Source of the DNA: Mesorhizobium sp. 1M-11
Lineage (GTDB): Bacteria; Pseudomonadota; Alphaproteobacteria; Rhizobiales; Rhizobiaceae
Length of the DNA stretch: 64,000 nucleotides
Direction of reading: 5' to 3'
NCBI RefSeq assembly: GCF_001303895.1
Contig: NZ_LJSD01000051.1
Coordinates: forward strand, 434,001 to 498,000
Part shown: positions 8,154 to 16,730 of the stretch, piece after piece
Layout of the letters: each line of letters starts with the position of its first letter
How positions within the stretch are numbered: position 1 is the stretch's first letter
The notes under the pieces: model-generated
What the model saw: only the letters and a program-made list of their open reading frames with translations
The model's database searches: none
Told to the model about the DNA's origin: nothing
Translations under genes and position numbers: made by a program

Positions 8154-10256
8154 ATGCTCGACAAACGGCCAGCGCGGCTCGCCAATCTGTGGAACGACGG
8201 GAAGGCGGCTGCGATGAGCGAGCCGGAACGGCTCGTCTATCGCTCCAATCTGCTGGGTTCCGACAAGCGCATCACCAATTACGGCGGCGGCAACACGTCA
8301 TCGAAGGTCCGGCAGAAAGATCCCCTGACCGGCCAGGATGTCGAGGTGCTGTGGGTGAAAGGTTCGGGCGGCGACAGCGCCTCGATCAAGCTCGACGGCT
8401 TTGCCACGCTCTACATGGACAAGCTCAATGCGCTGAAGAACCTCTATCGCGGCGTTGCGCATGAAGACGAGATGGTCGGCTACCTGCCGCACTGCACCTT
8501 CAACCTCAACCCGCGCGCGGCTTCCATCGACACGCCCTTGCATGCGTATGTGCCCAAGCCCTTCGTCGATCACATGCATCCGGATGCGATCATTGCGGTC
8601 GCGGCGGCCAAGAACTCCAAGACGCTGACGAAGACGATCTTCGGCGACACGATCGGCTGGCTGCCGTGGAAACGGCCGGGCTTCGAGCTCGGCCTGTGGC
8701 TGGCGAAATTCTGTGAAGAGAACCCCGCGGCGCGCGGCGTCATCCTGGAAAGCCACGGCCTGTTCACCTGGGGCGACACGCCGAAGGAGTGCTACACGAC
8801 CACGGTGGACGTCATCAACCAGGCCATCGACTGGTTCGAGCGCGAGACCAAGGGCAAGCCGGCCTTCGGCGGCGCGGTCGCCCAGTCCTTGCCGACAGCG
8901 GAGCGGCGCGCCATCGCGGCTCGGCTGATGCCGATCGTGCGCGGCATGATCTCGAAACCCGGCGCGATGAAAATCGGGCATTTCGACGATTCCGACGCGG
9001 TGCTCGACTTCGTCAACTCGGCCGAGCTGCCGGCGCTCGCACCGCTCGGCACCTCCTGCCCCGACCATTTCCTGCGCACCAAGATCCGGCCGCTGGTCAT
9101 CGGTTTCGATCCGGCCAAGCCTGATATCGAAGCGGTTGCCGCGGCCCTGCCCGCTGCGCTCGACGCCTACCGCGCCGACTACCAGGCCTATTACGAACGC
9201 TGCAAACATGCCGACTCGCCGGCCATGCGCGATCCCAACGCAGTGGTCTACCTGATGCCGGGCGTCGGCATGTTCACCTTCGCCGCCGACAAGGCCACCG
9301 CCCGCATCTCGGCCGAGTTCTACGTCAACGCCATCAACGTCATGCGCGGTGCGGCGGCCGTCTCCTCCTATGCCGGCCTGCCGGAACAGGAAGCCTTCGA
9401 CATCGAATACTGGCTGCTCGAGGAAGCCAAGCTGCAGCGCCTGCCGAAACCGAAATCGCTGGCCGGCCAGATCGCCTTCGTCACCGGCGGCGCTGGCGGC
9501 ATCGGCAAAGCAACCGCCATCCGTCTTCTGCGCGAAGGCGCCTGCGTGGTGCTTGCCGACATCGACGAAGCAGCACTTGGCACAGCGCAGGATGACCTGG
9601 CCAAGGTCTTCGGCAAGGATTTCCTGCGCAGCGTCAAACTCGACGTGACGGACGAAACCGGCGTCGCGGCCGCCTATGCAAGCAGTGCGGTCGAATTCGG
9701 CGGCGTCGACATCCTGGTCTCCAATGCCGGCATTTCCTCCTCGGCGCCGATCGAGGACACGGAACTGTCGATGTGGAACCGCAACATGGACATCCTCGCC
9801 AAGGGCTATTTCCTGGTGTCGCGCGAGGCCTTCCGCACCTTCAAGCAGCAGAAGCTCGGCGGCAACATCGTCTTTATCGCTTCCAAGAACGGGCTGGCCG
9901 CCTCGCCCAATGCGGCCGCCTACTGCACCGCCAAGGCGGCCGAGATCCACCTTGCCCGCTGCCTGGCGCTGGAGGGCGCAGACCATCAGATCCGCGTCAA
10001 CACGGTGAACCCCGACGCGGTGCTGCGCGGTTCAAAGATCTGGACCGGCGAATGGCGCGAGCAGCGCGCGGCGGCCTATTCCATGCAGCCGGACGAGTTG
10101 GAAGAGCACTACCGCAAACGCTCGATGCTGAAACGCTCGGTGTTCCCGGAAGACATCGCCGAGGCGGTGTATTTCCTGGCATCCGACATGTCGGCGAAGT
10201 CGACCGGCAACATCATCAATGTCGATGCCGGCAACGCCCAGAGCTTCACGCGCTGA
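8154..10256 (+). CDS. rhaD: Bifunctional rhamnulose-1-phosphate aldolase/short-chain dehydrogenase
   Basis: A 700-aa two-domain enzyme. Residues 1 to about 430 form a class II aldolase (NYGGGNTSSK near residue 45, metal-binding HMHPDA near 145, ESHGLFTWGD near 200). Residues about 440-700 form a short-chain dehydrogenase with the Rossmann motif TGGAGGIGKATA and catalytic YCTAKAAEI. It would split rhamnulose-1-phosphate to lactaldehyde and DHAP and oxidise or reduce the aldehyde. ATG at 8154 is chosen because GGAGG lies nine bases upstream; a TTG further upstream (8082) has no such site. The fusion is typical of rhizobia. It is divergent from the DeoR regulator. Confidence 0.88.
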   Translation: MLDKRPARLANLWNDGKAAAMSEPERLVYRSNLLGSDKRITNYGGGNTSSKVRQKDPLTGQDVEVLWVKGSGGDSASIKLDGFATLYMDKLNALKNLYRGVAHEDEMVGYLPHCTFNLNPRAASIDTPLHAYVPKPFVDHMHPDAIIAVAAAKNSKTLTKTIFGDTIGWLPWKRPGFELGLWLAKFCEENPAARGVILESHGLFTWGDTPKECYTTTVDVINQAIDWFERETKGKPAFGGAVAQSLPTAERRAIAARLMPIVRGMISKPGAMKIGHFDDSDAVLDFVNSAELPALAPLGTSCPDHFLRTKIRPLVIGFDPAKPDIEAVAAALPAALDAYRADYQAYYERCKHADSPAMRDPNAVVYLMPGVGMFTFAADKATARISAEFYVNAINVMRGAAAVSSYAGLPEQEAFDIEYWLLEEAKLQRLPKPKSLAGQIAFVTGGAGGIGKATAIRLLREGACVVLADIDEAALGTAQDDLAKVFGKDFLRSVKLDVTDETGVAAAYASSAVEFGGVDILVSNAGISSSAPIEDTELSMWNRNMDILAKGYFLVSREAFRTFKQQKLGGNIVFIASKNGLAASPNAAAYCTAKAAEIHLARCLALEGADHQIRVNTVNPDAVLRGSKIWTGEWREQRAAAYSMQPDELEEHYRKRSMLKRSVFPEDIAEAVYFLASDMSAKSTGNIINVDAGNAQSFTR

Positions 10257-10276
10257 GAAGAAGCATTCCAGGACAA

Positions 10277-10304
10277 GCGACCGGCATCGTCCGATGCCGG
10301 TCGC
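10277..10304. terminator. Bidirectional hairpin terminator
   Basis: A perfect 12-bp stem (GCGACCGGCATC and its complement) with a GTCC loop lies between the convergent stops of rhaD (10256) and the TerC gene (10315). It is suited to ending both transcripts. Confidence 0.8.
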
Positions 10305-10314
10305 CGGGAGAAGC

Positions 10315-10977
10315 TTACGCCCCTGTCACATAAGGCAGCAGTTCGAGCGAACCGCGGTAGATCATGTGGCCGGCGACATAGAGAATGACGACGAGACCGA
10401 CATAGGCGATCCAGCGATACTTCTGCAGCAGATTGGCGATGAAATTCGCGGCAATGCCCATCAGCGCGATCGACAGGACGAGCCCGAACACCAGGACACC
10501 CGGATGTTCGCGCGCCGCACCGGCAACGGCCAGCACATTGTCGAGCGACATGGAAACGTCGGCGATGACGATCTGCCAGGCAGCCTGCGCAAAGGTCTTG
10601 TTCGGCACGGCAGCCGCGGCACCATGCGAACCTTCGCCGGCAACAGCGCCCTCAAGCGCCAGCGCTTCCTGGCCGTGTCCCTGCTGCAGCTCGCTCCACA
10701 TCTTCCAGCATACCCAGAGCAGAAGCAGGCCACCGACGAAGAGCAGGCCGACGATCTGGAGAAGCTGGGTGGTGGCGGCGGCAAAGCCGATGCGCAGGAC
10801 GGTCGCGGCGATGATACCGATCAGGATCGCCTTGGCGCGCTGATGCTTGGGCAGGCCCGCAGCGGCAAGCCCGATGACGACGGCATTGTCGCCGGCCAGC
10901 ACCAGGTCGATCATGATGACCTGCAACAGCGCTGTCATCGCTTCGGGCGTGAGAAAGGAATGGAGAATTTCAGTCAT
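10315..10977 (-). CDS. TerC family membrane protein (YjbE-like)
   Basis: A 220-aa inner-membrane protein with seven hydrophobic segments. It has the TerC-family acidic membrane motifs IDLVLAGDNAVVIG (about residues 24-37) and IADVSMSLDNVLAVAG (about 137-152), whose aspartates are thought to bind metal ions. Family members are linked to manganese export, tellurite resistance or metal supply to exoenzymes. It is a monocistronic gene on the minus strand, with a possible structured leader at 11080-11148 that would suit metal-responsive control. The exact ion is not deducible. Confidence 0.85.
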   Translation of the reverse strand: MTEILHSFLTPEAMTALLQVIMIDLVLAGDNAVVIGLAAAGLPKHQRAKAILIGIIAATVLRIGFAAATTQLLQIVGLLFVGGLLLLWVCWKMWSELQQGHGQEALALEGAVAGEGSHGAAAAVPNKTFAQAAWQIVIADVSMSLDNVLAVAGAAREHPGVLVFGLVLSIALMGIAANFIANLLQKYRWIAYVGLVVILYVAGHMIYRGSLELLPYVTGA

Positions 10978-11079
10978 ACGGCACCCTTGTATCTGCAGGG
11001 CGGCGTAGCTTTCAGAGCTGCTCTGGCGCGATCGCGCTAGCGTATCAACACATATTGCCAGAATTCAGGGACGTCTCAG

Positions 11080-11148
11080 CCAGGCCACCGGATTGAAATC
11101 CCAGTCCGACATCACAGCCTGGATGGCTGCCAGAGGGGCCCGGCCTGG
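11080..11148 (-). promoter_or_regulatory. Structured 5' leader candidate upstream of TerC gene
   Basis: On the minus strand an outer stem pairs 11142-11148 with 11080-11086 (CCAGGCC with GGCCTGG). Two inner hairpins are enclosed: 11115-11119 with 11125-11129 (CAGCC/GGCTG) and 11090-11093 with 11098-11101 (GGAT/ATCC). This three-way-junction layout about 100-170 nt before a terC start resembles a cis-regulatory RNA. A candidate 'terC' RNA motif has been described in alphaproteobacteria, and yybP-ykoY manganese riboswitches also control terC genes, but the yybP-ykoY consensus loops were not recognised here. Confidence 0.45.
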
Positions 11149-11279
11149 TGGACCTCACCTACTCGACATGAAGGGAAAACTCAACGGCAAATTGTGACGT
11201 GGTCGCCATGATGTCGTCGGGCCGGGGCGCATATTCTGCTCGGCACGCATAGCCGTTCTGGACCGCATCATATCTCTGA

Positions 11280-11500
11280 CGTTCCGGAATGGATCCCCGA
11301 CACTCGCCGCTCCCTTCGGTCGCTCACGAGGTCGAGGATGACGGTCTGAGGGACGTTTCGGCCAATCTCCAACGTTGCGGACGACACCAATGCTGATGCG
11401 CACCAGCGTTCGCAATTTGCGCGAGGCATAGAAACTCCGTCATCCTCGACCTCGTAGGGAGCGCAGCGACCGAAGAGTGTCGGGGATCCATTCCGGAACG
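11280..11500. repeat. Long spaced inverted repeat
   Basis: Arm 11280-11343 and arm 11438-11500 are near reverse complements (shared cores CGTTCCGGAATGGATCCCC and GAGGTCGAGGATGACG), separated by about 94 nt. It lies in the 644-nt gap between the second sugar transporter and the TerC gene. No coding sequence was recognised inside it. It looks like a dispersed rhizobial intergenic element rather than an insertion sequence, since no transposase fits. Confidence 0.7.
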
Positions 11501-11562
11501 CTGGAGGAAGTCGGCTTCAGCAGGCGCGAACTCAGCCGAATGACCGCGAAACAGGCTGAAAC

Positions 11563-11600
11563 ACAACAGCGGCCGGCAGATGATTGCCGGCCGCCGTTGT
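11563..11600 (-). terminator. Hairpin terminator of the second sugar ABC operon
   Basis: A 16-bp stem with one mismatch, core GGCCGGCA/TGCCGGCC and a six-base loop, lies 21 bases beyond the stop of the minus-strand binding-protein gene. A short run containing GTTT follows on that strand. Confidence 0.75.
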
Positions 11601-11621
11601 CCGCATCACCTGGTTTCTGGC

Positions 11622-12590
11622 CTACAGCCCGTTGTCCTTCAATATCTGCGGCGCATTTTCCTTGGTGATCTTCAAGGTGGGCAGGATGACGGTCTTTTCG
11701 ACCTTCTCGCCGCCCAGGAACTTCAGCGCCTGGCGCAGGCCTTCGGCGCCCGGCGTGGCGTAGAGGAAGGTCGCCGTCAGCTCGCCCTTGTTGACGAGCT
11801 GCACGCCTTCGTTGGGCAAGGCATCGATGCCGACGAACTTGATGTCCTTTTCGCGGCCGACATCCTTGGCGGCAAGATAGGCGCCGTAGGCCATCGGATC
11901 GTTGTGGCCGTAGACCAGGTCGATCTTCTCGTTGTTGCGCAGGGCGGTCGCCATGATGTTGTAGGCCTGGTCCTGCTTCCAGTCGCCCGACTGCTTGTCG
12001 AGCAGGTATTTGATGCCCGGCTCCTTGTCGGTGAATTCGTGGAAGCCGTCATGGCGGTCATGCGCGGGCTCGGTGCCCATGCCGCCCCAGATCTCGACGA
12101 CATTGCCGGCGGCCTTGCCCTTGCCGCCCAGAAGCTCGACGGCGTATTCGCCTGCCGCACGGCCGATCAGCTTGTTATCGCCGCCGACGAATTGCGTGAA
12201 ATCCTTGGTCTCGACATTGCGGTCGAGCACGAAGACCGGGATCTTGGCCTCGATCGCCTTCTGCACGACGCCGGTGAGGCCTGCCGATTCCTTCGGCGAG
12301 ATCAGCAGCGCGTCGACCTGCTGGCGGATCAGGTTCTCGACATCGGCGACCTGCTTCTCGGTCTTGTCCTCGCCGTCGGTGATGATGAGGTTGACGTTCG
12401 GATGCTTGGCGGCTTCGGCAAGGATGTCCTTGTTGAACTGCGCGCGCCAGGGTTCGATGGTGGTGACCTGGCTGAAGCCGATGGTCCATTTCTTGTCCTC
12501 GGCGAAGGCCTTCTGACCCGGCATCAGCACTGTGGTTGCGGCAAGCGCTGTCGTCAGGGCTGCCAGCCCCAGGAATTCACGGCGTTTCAT
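11622..12590 (-). CDS. Sugar ABC transporter substrate-binding protein (RbsB/YtfQ-like)
   Basis: A 322-aa periplasmic sugar-binding protein. The N-terminus MKRREFLGLAALTTALAATT has a twin-arginine-like RREFLG motif before a hydrophobic stretch, so Tat export is possible, although Sec export is more usual for this family. The body shows the type I binding fold (WTIGFSQVTTIEPWRAQFNK, LISPKESAGLTGVV, DLVYGHNDPMAYGA). Its start overlaps the permease gene's 3' end by 14 bases. It is the last gene of the operon controlled by the LacI-type regulator at 15657-16730. The ligand is unknown; a pentose or hexose is likely. Confidence 0.85.
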   Translation of the reverse strand: MKRREFLGLAALTTALAATTVLMPGQKAFAEDKKWTIGFSQVTTIEPWRAQFNKDILAEAAKHPNVNLIITDGEDKTEKQVADVENLIRQQVDALLISPKESAGLTGVVQKAIEAKIPVFVLDRNVETKDFTQFVGGDNKLIGRAAGEYAVELLGGKGKAAGNVVEIWGGMGTEPAHDRHDGFHEFTDKEPGIKYLLDKQSGDWKQDQAYNIMATALRNNEKIDLVYGHNDPMAYGAYLAAKDVGREKDIKFVGIDALPNEGVQLVNKGELTATFLYATPGAEGLRQALKFLGGEKVEKTVILPTLKITKENAPQILKDNGL

Positions 12591-13899
12591 TTGCGTTTCC
12601 TCCGATTGATCGAGACTGCGTCTCTTTTGTCGTCCGCTCCTCCGCGGGCGTTGGCGTGTGCGCCGATCGCTTTCGCGAAAGTCGCAAATGGGAAAAGAGG
12701 TCGGTGGCGTTGCGCTCCTGCACGAGCACGGTGCCTATGATGATCAGGCCCTTCAGCACCAGCTGCAGGTTCGAATTGATGTTGTGCAGCTGCAGGATGT
12801 TGGACAAGAGCCCGAAGATCAGCACGCCGCAGAATGTGCCTGCGAGGCTGCCGCGGCCGCCCATCAGGCTGGTGCCGCCGATGACCACGGCGGCGATCGC
12901 GTCCAGCTCCAGCCCGGCGCCGGCGTCCGGCTTGCCCTGGCGGTATTGCGCCACGTAGAGCACGGCTGCGATGCCGGCGAGCAGGCCCGACATGGCATAG
13001 GTCGCGATCTTCACGCGGCCGGCGGCGATGCCGGACAGCCTGGCCGCCTCCTCATTGCCGCCGATGGCATAGACGTAGCGGCCGAATGGCGTGAAGCGCA
13101 GCACGGCACCGTAGATGATGATGGCGCCGAGGAAGAACAGTCCGGGCATCGGGATGATGCCGAAAGCGAGCGAGCGCAGGATCTCGAACTCCTCCGTCGC
13201 GTTGGAGCCGGTATAGACCGGCAGCACGGCATTGTTCTGCCCGGCCGTCAGGCGCGCGATGCCGAGCGCCGTCACCATCATGGCCAGGGTGACGATGAAG
13301 GGCTGCAGCCGGCCCGCGACGATGATGACGCCGTTCAAGGCGCCGAACAGCAGGCCGACGCAAGGGGCGACGATGAGCACGCCGAGCACGCCGAATTTCG
13401 AGCCGACCTGCGGCAGCAGGAACCACAGCGCCAGGGCGCACAGGACAACGCCTGCAACGGCAGGCAGCGCAACGCCGCGCATCGTGTCGAGCTGGGCGGC
13501 GCGATGTGGTGCGCCGTCGGCCGACTTGGCGAGATTGGTGAACAGGAAGCTGGTGACCGCGACGCCGATGAACAGCGCGACGAAGCCCACCGCAGGGACG
13601 CCCATGACGGCGGCAGGCGTGGCGCCGGGCATGGTCAAAAGCATCGCCGTCACAACCGTGCAGATCGCCATCAGCGAGCCGACCGAAAGATCGATGCCGC
13701 CGGTGATGATGACCGCCGTCATGCCGGTGGCGATGAGGCCGGTGGTGGACACCTGGCGCAGCACGTCGAGCAGGTTGCCGTAGGACAAAAAGATATTGCT
13801 GCCCTTGGAGGTGACCGGCGACGAGAACACGCCGATCAGGAAGATGGCGATCAGCCCCCAGTAAAGCTTTGTGCGCGACACGAGCCTCAGCGCGTTCAT
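12577..13899 (-). CDS. Sugar ABC transporter permease (long form)
   Basis: A 440-aa inner-membrane permease of the RbsC family. It has the GGIDLSVGSLMA motif near residue 66 and GGTSLMGGRGSLAG near residue 345. It is about 100 residues longer than the usual 320-340, because of an insertion around residues 105-190 that adds hydrophobic segments and a basic tail of about 40 residues. It overlaps the ATPase gene by four bases (ATGA). A single permease gene implies a homodimeric channel, unlike the heterodimer of the 2.2-4.2 kb system. Confidence 0.87.
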   Translation of the reverse strand: MNALRLVSRTKLYWGLIAIFLIGVFSSPVTSKGSNIFLSYGNLLDVLRQVSTTGLIATGMTAVIITGGIDLSVGSLMAICTVVTAMLLTMPGATPAAVMGVPAVGFVALFIGVAVTSFLFTNLAKSADGAPHRAAQLDTMRGVALPAVAGVVLCALALWFLLPQVGSKFGVLGVLIVAPCVGLLFGALNGVIIVAGRLQPFIVTLAMMVTALGIARLTAGQNNAVLPVYTGSNATEEFEILRSLAFGIIPMPGLFFLGAIIIYGAVLRFTPFGRYVYAIGGNEEAARLSGIAAGRVKIATYAMSGLLAGIAAVLYVAQYRQGKPDAGAGLELDAIAAVVIGGTSLMGGRGSLAGTFCGVLIFGLLSNILQLHNINSNLQLVLKGLIIIGTVLVQERNATDLFSHLRLSRKRSAHTPTPAEERTTKETQSRSIGGNANETP

Positions 13900-15485
13900 G
13901 CCGCCGTCCGTCCGTTGGCATGCCGAGGTGCTGCCAGTTGCATGATGCGTTCCTCGCTGGCTTGGTTGCGGGGGAGAATGCCGGTCTGGCGGCCTTCGGC
14001 CATCACCAGGATGCGGTCCGACAGATGCAGGAGTTCCGGCATCTCCGAACTCACCACGATGATGGCCAGGCCCTCGTCGGCCAGTTTGAAGACGAGGTCA
14101 TAGATCTCGCGCTTGGCGCCGATGTCGATGCCGCGCGTCGGCTCGTCGAGCAGCAGCACGCGCGGTTTGGTGGCCAGCCACTTGCCGATCACCACCTTCT
14201 GCTGGTTGCCGCCGGACAAGGTGTTGGCGATCTGGTCGATGCCGCTGCAGCGGATGCCCAGCGCCTTGACCGCCTCATTGGCAAGGGCCTTTTCAGCGGA
14301 GACCGAGCGCAGGCCGAAACGCGACAGCGCGCTGACCAGCGGCAGCGCGACATTGTCGACGATCGAGGCCTTGAGATAGAGGCCTTCCGCCTTGCGGTCC
14401 TCGGTGACCAGCGCAATGCCGAGATGGCGGGCGTCGCGCGGCGAATGGATCGCCACCGGTTTCCCGTCCAGCCGGATGTCGCCGTCGACGCGCCCTTGGG
14501 CGCTGCCGAAGATCGATTGCAGGATCTCGGTGCGGCCGGAACCGAGCAGGCCGCCGATGCCCAGGATCTCGCCGCGGCCGAGATCGAAGCTGACGCCGGA
14601 GATCACCTGCCGCCAGCCACTTCGATCGACCCTGTCGAAGGAAAGATCGCGCACCGTCAGGATCGGCGTGTCGTAATGGGCGGCGCGCATCGCCGTGGAC
14701 GCGTCGAGCAAGGTGCGCCCGACCATGGCTGCAATCAGCCTGTCTTCGTTCAGCTCGCTCATCGCACGTGTCAGCACGTGGCGCCCGTCGCGGAAGACGG
14801 TGGTGCGGTCGGCAAGATGCATGACCTCGTCGATGCGGTGCGAGATGTAGACGATGGCGACGCCCTGCGCGGCCAGTTGGCGCATGATGCGGAAAAGCCG
14901 CTGGCATTCCGCCGGCGAGAGCGCCGAAGTCGGTTCGTCCATGATCAGGATGCGCGCATTCTTCGACAGCGCCTTGGCGATCTCGACCAACTGCTGTTCG
15001 CCGACACGCAGGCCGCCGACACGCGCCTCCGGATCGAGGTCGATGCCCAGCGACGTGAGCAGAGTGCGTGATGCGGCAAGGCTTGCCCTGCGGTCGACGA
15101 TCAGGCCGGCGATCCGCTTTTCGCGACCCAGGAAGATGTTCTCGGCCACGGTGAGTTCGGGCACGAGGTTCAATTCCTGATGGATGATGGCGATGCCGGC
15201 ATCCTCGGCGTCGCGCACGCCGGAGAATCGCACCGGCTCACCCGCAACGGAGATGGTTCCGTCGTAATCGGTGTAGACGCCGGAAACGATCTTCATCAGC
15301 GTCGACTTGCCGGCGCCGTTCTCACCCATCAATGCGTGGATTTCGCCGCGCCTGAGATCGAAGTTGACGTCGCTCAGCGCCACGACGCCGCCGAACGCCT
15401 TCGAGACGTTGCTTGCGGCAAGCACGGGCTGCCCCGAGGATGAGGCGCCATGATCCGGCGCAGACGGAATTTCGCGGTCGGCCAT
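13896..15485 (-). CDS. Sugar ABC transporter ATP-binding protein (RbsA-type, two domains)
   Basis: A 529-aa dual-domain ATPase. Domain one has GENGAGKSTLMKI and signature LRVGEQQLVEIAKA with ILIMDEPTSALS. Domain two has degenerate GLLGSGRTEIL and LSGGNQQKVVIGKW with LLLDEPTRGIDIGAK. The start at 15485 (MADREIPSAPD) is preferred to an upstream ATG because a GGGAGG site lies about 11 bases before it. It is the first gene of the three-gene importer operon, about 50 bases downstream of an operator-like AAACGTTTCGAA at 15536-15547, and is therefore probably repressed by the divergent LacI-family protein. Confidence 0.9.
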   Translation of the reverse strand: MADREIPSAPDHGASSSGQPVLAASNVSKAFGGVVALSDVNFDLRRGEIHALMGENGAGKSTLMKIVSGVYTDYDGTISVAGEPVRFSGVRDAEDAGIAIIHQELNLVPELTVAENIFLGREKRIAGLIVDRRASLAASRTLLTSLGIDLDPEARVGGLRVGEQQLVEIAKALSKNARILIMDEPTSALSPAECQRLFRIMRQLAAQGVAIVYISHRIDEVMHLADRTTVFRDGRHVLTRAMSELNEDRLIAAMVGRTLLDASTAMRAAHYDTPILTVRDLSFDRVDRSGWRQVISGVSFDLGRGEILGIGGLLGSGRTEILQSIFGSAQGRVDGDIRLDGKPVAIHSPRDARHLGIALVTEDRKAEGLYLKASIVDNVALPLVSALSRFGLRSVSAEKALANEAVKALGIRCSGIDQIANTLSGGNQQKVVIGKWLATKPRVLLLDEPTRGIDIGAKREIYDLVFKLADEGLAIIVVSSEMPELLHLSDRILVMAEGRQTGILPRNQASEERIMQLAAPRHANGRTAA

Positions 15486-15535
15486 GACAGGAACGGCCTC
15501 CCTACCGTGCTGCCAGTCATGCAAAAAGCTAATCT

Positions 15536-15547
15536 AAACGTTTCGAA
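15536..15547. promoter_or_regulatory. LacI-type operator candidate O1
   Basis: AAACGTTTCGAA, an imperfect palindrome with the central CG typical of LacI/GalR operators. It lies about 50 bp upstream of the ATPase start. An identical 12-mer occurs at 15644-15655. Confidence 0.6.
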
Positions 15548-15643
15548 TTAGTCAAGATTGGAGTTGATGGATCGAGGCGATGTTTTTTTGATTCTTGCTA
15601 AAAACAGGAGAATTCCATAGGTATTGACAATTGATGCGCTTCA

Positions 15644-15655
15644 AAACGTTTCGAA
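15644..15655. promoter_or_regulatory. LacI-type operator candidate O2
   Basis: A second exact AAACGTTTCGAA, 108 bp from the first and immediately before the proposed lacI-type ATG at 15657. The spacing is close to ten helical turns, so looping between the two sites and autorepression are plausible. A TTGACA (15624-15629) upstream could be the -35 box of the regulator gene. Confidence 0.6.
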
Positions 15656-15656
15656 A

Positions 15657-16730
15657 ATGACCGATCCGAGTGCCAGAAAGTCCCGAAAGAGCGGCGCGCC
15701 CACCATGCTGCATGTGGCAGAGGCCGCGCGTGTTTCGGTGGCGACGGTCTCGGCCTATATCAATGGAACCACCACGGTGAGCCGGGAACTTTCCGGCCGC
15801 ATCGAACAGGCGATCCGCGAGATCGGCTACAAGCGCAACGCCATCGCGCGCAGCCTCAAGATCGGCACCACCCGCACCATCGGGCTGACGGTGCCGCACA
15901 TCACCAATCCCTTTTTCACCGACGTCGTCTCCGTCATCCAGCAGGCCTTCGACCGCGCCGGCTATGCGGTGATGCTGTGCTGTACCGACGAGGACCTGAA
16001 CAACCAGGATGAGCAGATCCGGCTGCTGCTCGACCGCATGGTCGACGGCCTGATCATCGCCCGCGTCGGCGACGGCGCCTACCTGAAAGAGACGGTCGAA
16101 CGCGCCAATGTGCCGGTGGTGCTGCTCGACCGCGAGGTCGACGACGTCGACAGCGACAGGGTGGTGCTCGACAACCATCAGGCCGTCTTCGACGCGATCA
16201 CCTATCTTCTCGATCTCGGCCACAGGCGCATCGGCTACATCACCGGCGCCTTCAACATCACGCCGATGCGCGACCGCATGACGGGGTATCATGAGGCGTT
16301 GCTCAACGCGGGGCTCGCCTTCGACCAGAGCCTGGTGCGCTCCGGCGACCTGCATGAGGCCGACGGCTATACCGCCGCCATGCAGCTGCTTTCGCTGCAT
16401 GACCGCCCGACCGCGATCTTCTCCGCCAACAATCCGATGGTGGTCGGCGCCATGAAGGCGATCCGCGACCTCGGCCTATCCTGCCCGGAGGACGTCTCCG
16501 TCATCTGCTTCGACGATTTCCCCTGGGCCGACGTCTTCAACCCGCAGCTGACCACGATCGCGCAGCCGGTGCAGGCGATCGGCGAGCAGACCGCCAGCTT
16601 GCTGCTCGACCGCCTGAACGGCAATCGCGAAGCGCCGTCGCGCCGGCTGGTGCTGAAAGGCCGGCTGATGGTGCGCAACTCCTGCCGGCCGCTGCAGGCG
16701 GGGGCCAATACAACCGCTTCGGTGGCATGA
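15657..16730 (+). CDS. LacI-family transcriptional regulator
   Basis: A 357-aa regulator. The helix-turn-helix is at about residues 17-40 (MLHVAEAARVSVATVSAYIN), followed by a hinge and a periplasmic-binding-like sensor domain (TIGLTVPHITNPFFTDVVSVI, FSANNPMVVGAMKAI). It is divergent from the sugar ABC operon and most likely represses it through the AAACGTTTCGAA sites. The start is uncertain: ATG 15657 directly abuts the second operator and has no clear ribosome site, and ATG 15705, just before the helix-turn-helix, is an alternative if transcription begins near the operator. Its stop abuts the convergent VOC gene. Confidence 0.87.
   Translation: MTDPSARKSRKSGAPTMLHVAEAARVSVATVSAYINGTTTVSRELSGRIEQAIREIGYKRNAIARSLKIGTTRTIGLTVPHITNPFFTDVVSVIQQAFDRAGYAVMLCCTDEDLNNQDEQIRLLLDRMVDGLIIARVGDGAYLKETVERANVPVVLLDREVDDVDSDRVVLDNHQAVFDAITYLLDLGHRRIGYITGAFNITPMRDRMTGYHEALLNAGLAFDQSLVRSGDLHEADGYTAAMQLLSLHDRPTAIFSANNPMVVGAMKAIRDLGLSCPEDVSVICFDDFPWADVFNPQLTTIAQPVQAIGEQTASLLLDRLNGNREAPSRRLVLKGRLMVRNSCRPLQAGANTTASVA

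Noticed and set aside
10978..11160. yybP-ykoY manganese riboswitch
   Set aside because: The region is structured and precedes a terC gene, but the conserved loop sequences of yybP-ykoY were not recognised, so only a generic leader is reported.
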